6,215 nt of DNA from Pseudomonadota bacterium (GTDB lineage Bacteria > BMS3Abin14): positions 1 through 6,215 of the forward strand of contig DAOVVW010000059.1 of NCBI GenBank assembly GCA_030636965.1. The letters run 5' to 3'. Numbering within the stretch: position 1 is the first letter of the stretch; the number at the start of each line of letters is the position of its first letter. Positions 5,209-6,215 of the stretch are shown in pieces. The position numbers and the translations under genes are program-made. A model generated the notes under the pieces. The model had not been told where the DNA came from. It saw only the letters and a list, made by a program, of their open reading frames with translations, and did not search any database.

Positions 5209-5249
5209 GACATTCTGCGGATAATCCCAACTTAATGGAGGCATGAACA

Positions 5250-6215
5250 ATGACACCAAAGGAAGTCCTGGAATTCGCGAAGAAAAACGATGTGAAGATG
5301 GTGGATCTGAAATTTATGGATCTGCCCGGAACATGGCAGCACTTCGGTGTACCGGTGAGCCAGCTTGAAGAGGATTCCTTCGAGGATGGATATGGCTTTG
5401 ATGGTTCCAGTATTCGTGGTTGGCAGCCCATCCACGCCAGCGATATGCTGGTAGTGCCCGATCCCGAAACAGCCGTCATGGATCCCTTTGCTTCTGTACC
5501 GACGCTGTCTCTTATCTGCAACATCGTCGATCCCATAACAAAGGAGTCATACTCCAGGGACCCGAGGTTCGTTGCTCGAAAAGCGGAAAACTATCTCAAG
5601 TCAACTGGACTTAGTGATACTGCCTACTTCGGTCCGGAGGCTGAGTTCTTTATCCTGGACGACGTACGGTTCGGGCAGAACGCCAATTCGGCTTTCTACT
5701 CGGTTGACTCTGTGGAAGGATGGTGGAACAGCGGACGTGATGAGAACCCCAACCTGGGCTACAAGCCCCGGCATGGCGGAGGATACTTTCCCTGTCCACC
5801 CACTGACAGCACTGCGGCCATCAGGGTAGAGATGGTACAGGTTCTGGAGTCTATCGGTATTGAGGTTGAGGCGGAGCATCACGAAGTAGCAACTGCGGGT
5901 CAGGCCGAGATAGACATAAAATTTCGGCCTCTGGTAGAGGTGTCTGACCAGCTCATGTGGTTCAAATACATTGTCAAGAATGTTGCCCGTAATAACGGCA
6001 AGACAGCTACCTTCATGCCAAAGCCTATCTTCGAGGATAACGGTTCCGGTATGCACACCCACGTGAGTCTCTGGAAGGATGGAAAGCCCCTGTTCGCTGG
6101 TGACCGTTACGGTGGGCTCAGTGAGATGGCGATGCACTTCATGGGCGGTATCCTCAAGCACGCTCCTTCTCTATGTGCTCTGACGAACCCCACGACCAAC
6201 TCGTACCGCAGGCTG
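5250..6215 (+). CDS. glnA: Glutamine synthetase type I, 3' end beyond the window
   Basis: The enzyme joins glutamate and ammonia at the expense of ATP to make glutamine, as a cytoplasmic dodecamer. The window holds 322 codons of the roughly 470 usual for type I; the frame is open to the last base. Visible motifs include FDGSSIRGW (50-58, with D51), metal ligands E130 and E132 in GPEAEFF, the HHE stretch H210-H211-E212, NGSGMH (264-269, H269) and NPTTNSY close to the edge. The insertion around 145-180, with a VEGWWNSG segment, is the one seen in I-beta enzymes. Such enzymes are normally controlled by adenylylation of a tyrosine near position 397, which lies outside the window, so that control cannot be confirmed. 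ATG 5250 has GGAGG (5237-5241) 8 bases upstream. It is the second gene of the glnB operon, and PII presumably regulates its activity. Confidence 0.97.
   Translation, partial: MTPKEVLEFAKKNDVKMVDLKFMDLPGTWQHFGVPVSQLEEDSFEDGYGFDGSSIRGWQPIHASDMLVVPDPETAVMDPFASVPTLSLICNIVDPITKESYSRDPRFVARKAENYLKSTGLSDTAYFGPEAEFFILDDVRFGQNANSAFYSVDSVEGWWNSGRDENPNLGYKPRHGGGYFPCPPTDSTAAIRVEMVQVLESIGIEVEAEHHEVATAGQAEIDIKFRPLVEVSDQLMWFKYIVKNVARNNGKTATFMPKPIFEDNGSGMHTHVSLWKDGKPLFAGDRYGGLSEMAMHFMGGILKHAPSLCALTNPTTNSYRRL

Noticed and set aside
5601..6161. 186-codon open frame on the minus strand
   Set aside because: It lies fully inside glnA, whose frame carries all expected catalytic motifs. The antisense translation shows no family features, and no ribosome site was evident.

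Overview
The window comes from a bacterium of moderate base composition. All recognisable genes are on the + strand, and the spacers between them are long and rich in repeats. GlnB and GlnA most resemble the sequences I remember from deltaproteobacteria (Desulfobacterota) and related phyla. GlnB keeps the uridylylation tyrosine and GlnA has the long (I-beta type) insertion. The lineage assignment is an inference from memory, not a search result.

Layout. (1) 1-750: a short degenerate repeat, a possible sigma70-type promoter, a leader that can fold over its own Shine-Dalgarno, a small heat-shock protein of the Hsp20 family (236-697), and a very strong intrinsic terminator. (2) 751-1039: a spacer holding dispersed repeats; the last of these, a GTTGAAC heptad array, ends 18 bases before the next start codon. 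(3) 1040-3583: a DinG/XPD-type iron-sulfur helicase with a JAMM (RadC/JAB-like) metalloprotease-fold domain fused to its N-terminus. This is the most unusual gene here. (4) 3584-3921: a second repeat-rich spacer that ends in a promoter-like TTGACA followed at once by a terminator-like hairpin in front of greA. (5) 3922-4395: greA, the transcript-cleavage factor. (6) 4396-4869: a third spacer with inverted copies of the repeats found upstream of the helicase, a 12-bp palindrome, and a candidate sigma54 promoter. (7) 4870-6215: glnB and glnA in the classic nitrogen-assimilation order; glnA is cut by the window end.

How the genes relate. glnB-glnA is a clear functional unit: the PII protein senses 2-oxoglutarate, ATP/ADP and, through uridylylation, glutamine status, while glutamine synthetase makes glutamine. 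Hsp20, the helicase and GreA look separately transcribed. They share a stress and genome-maintenance theme: protein aggregation, R-loop or damaged-DNA processing, and rescue of backtracked RNA polymerase. Nothing in the sequence proves that they work together.

The main candidates for something little described are the JAMM-DinG fusion, the mirrored repeat arrangement around the helicase-greA block, and the structured leaders of hsp20 and greA.
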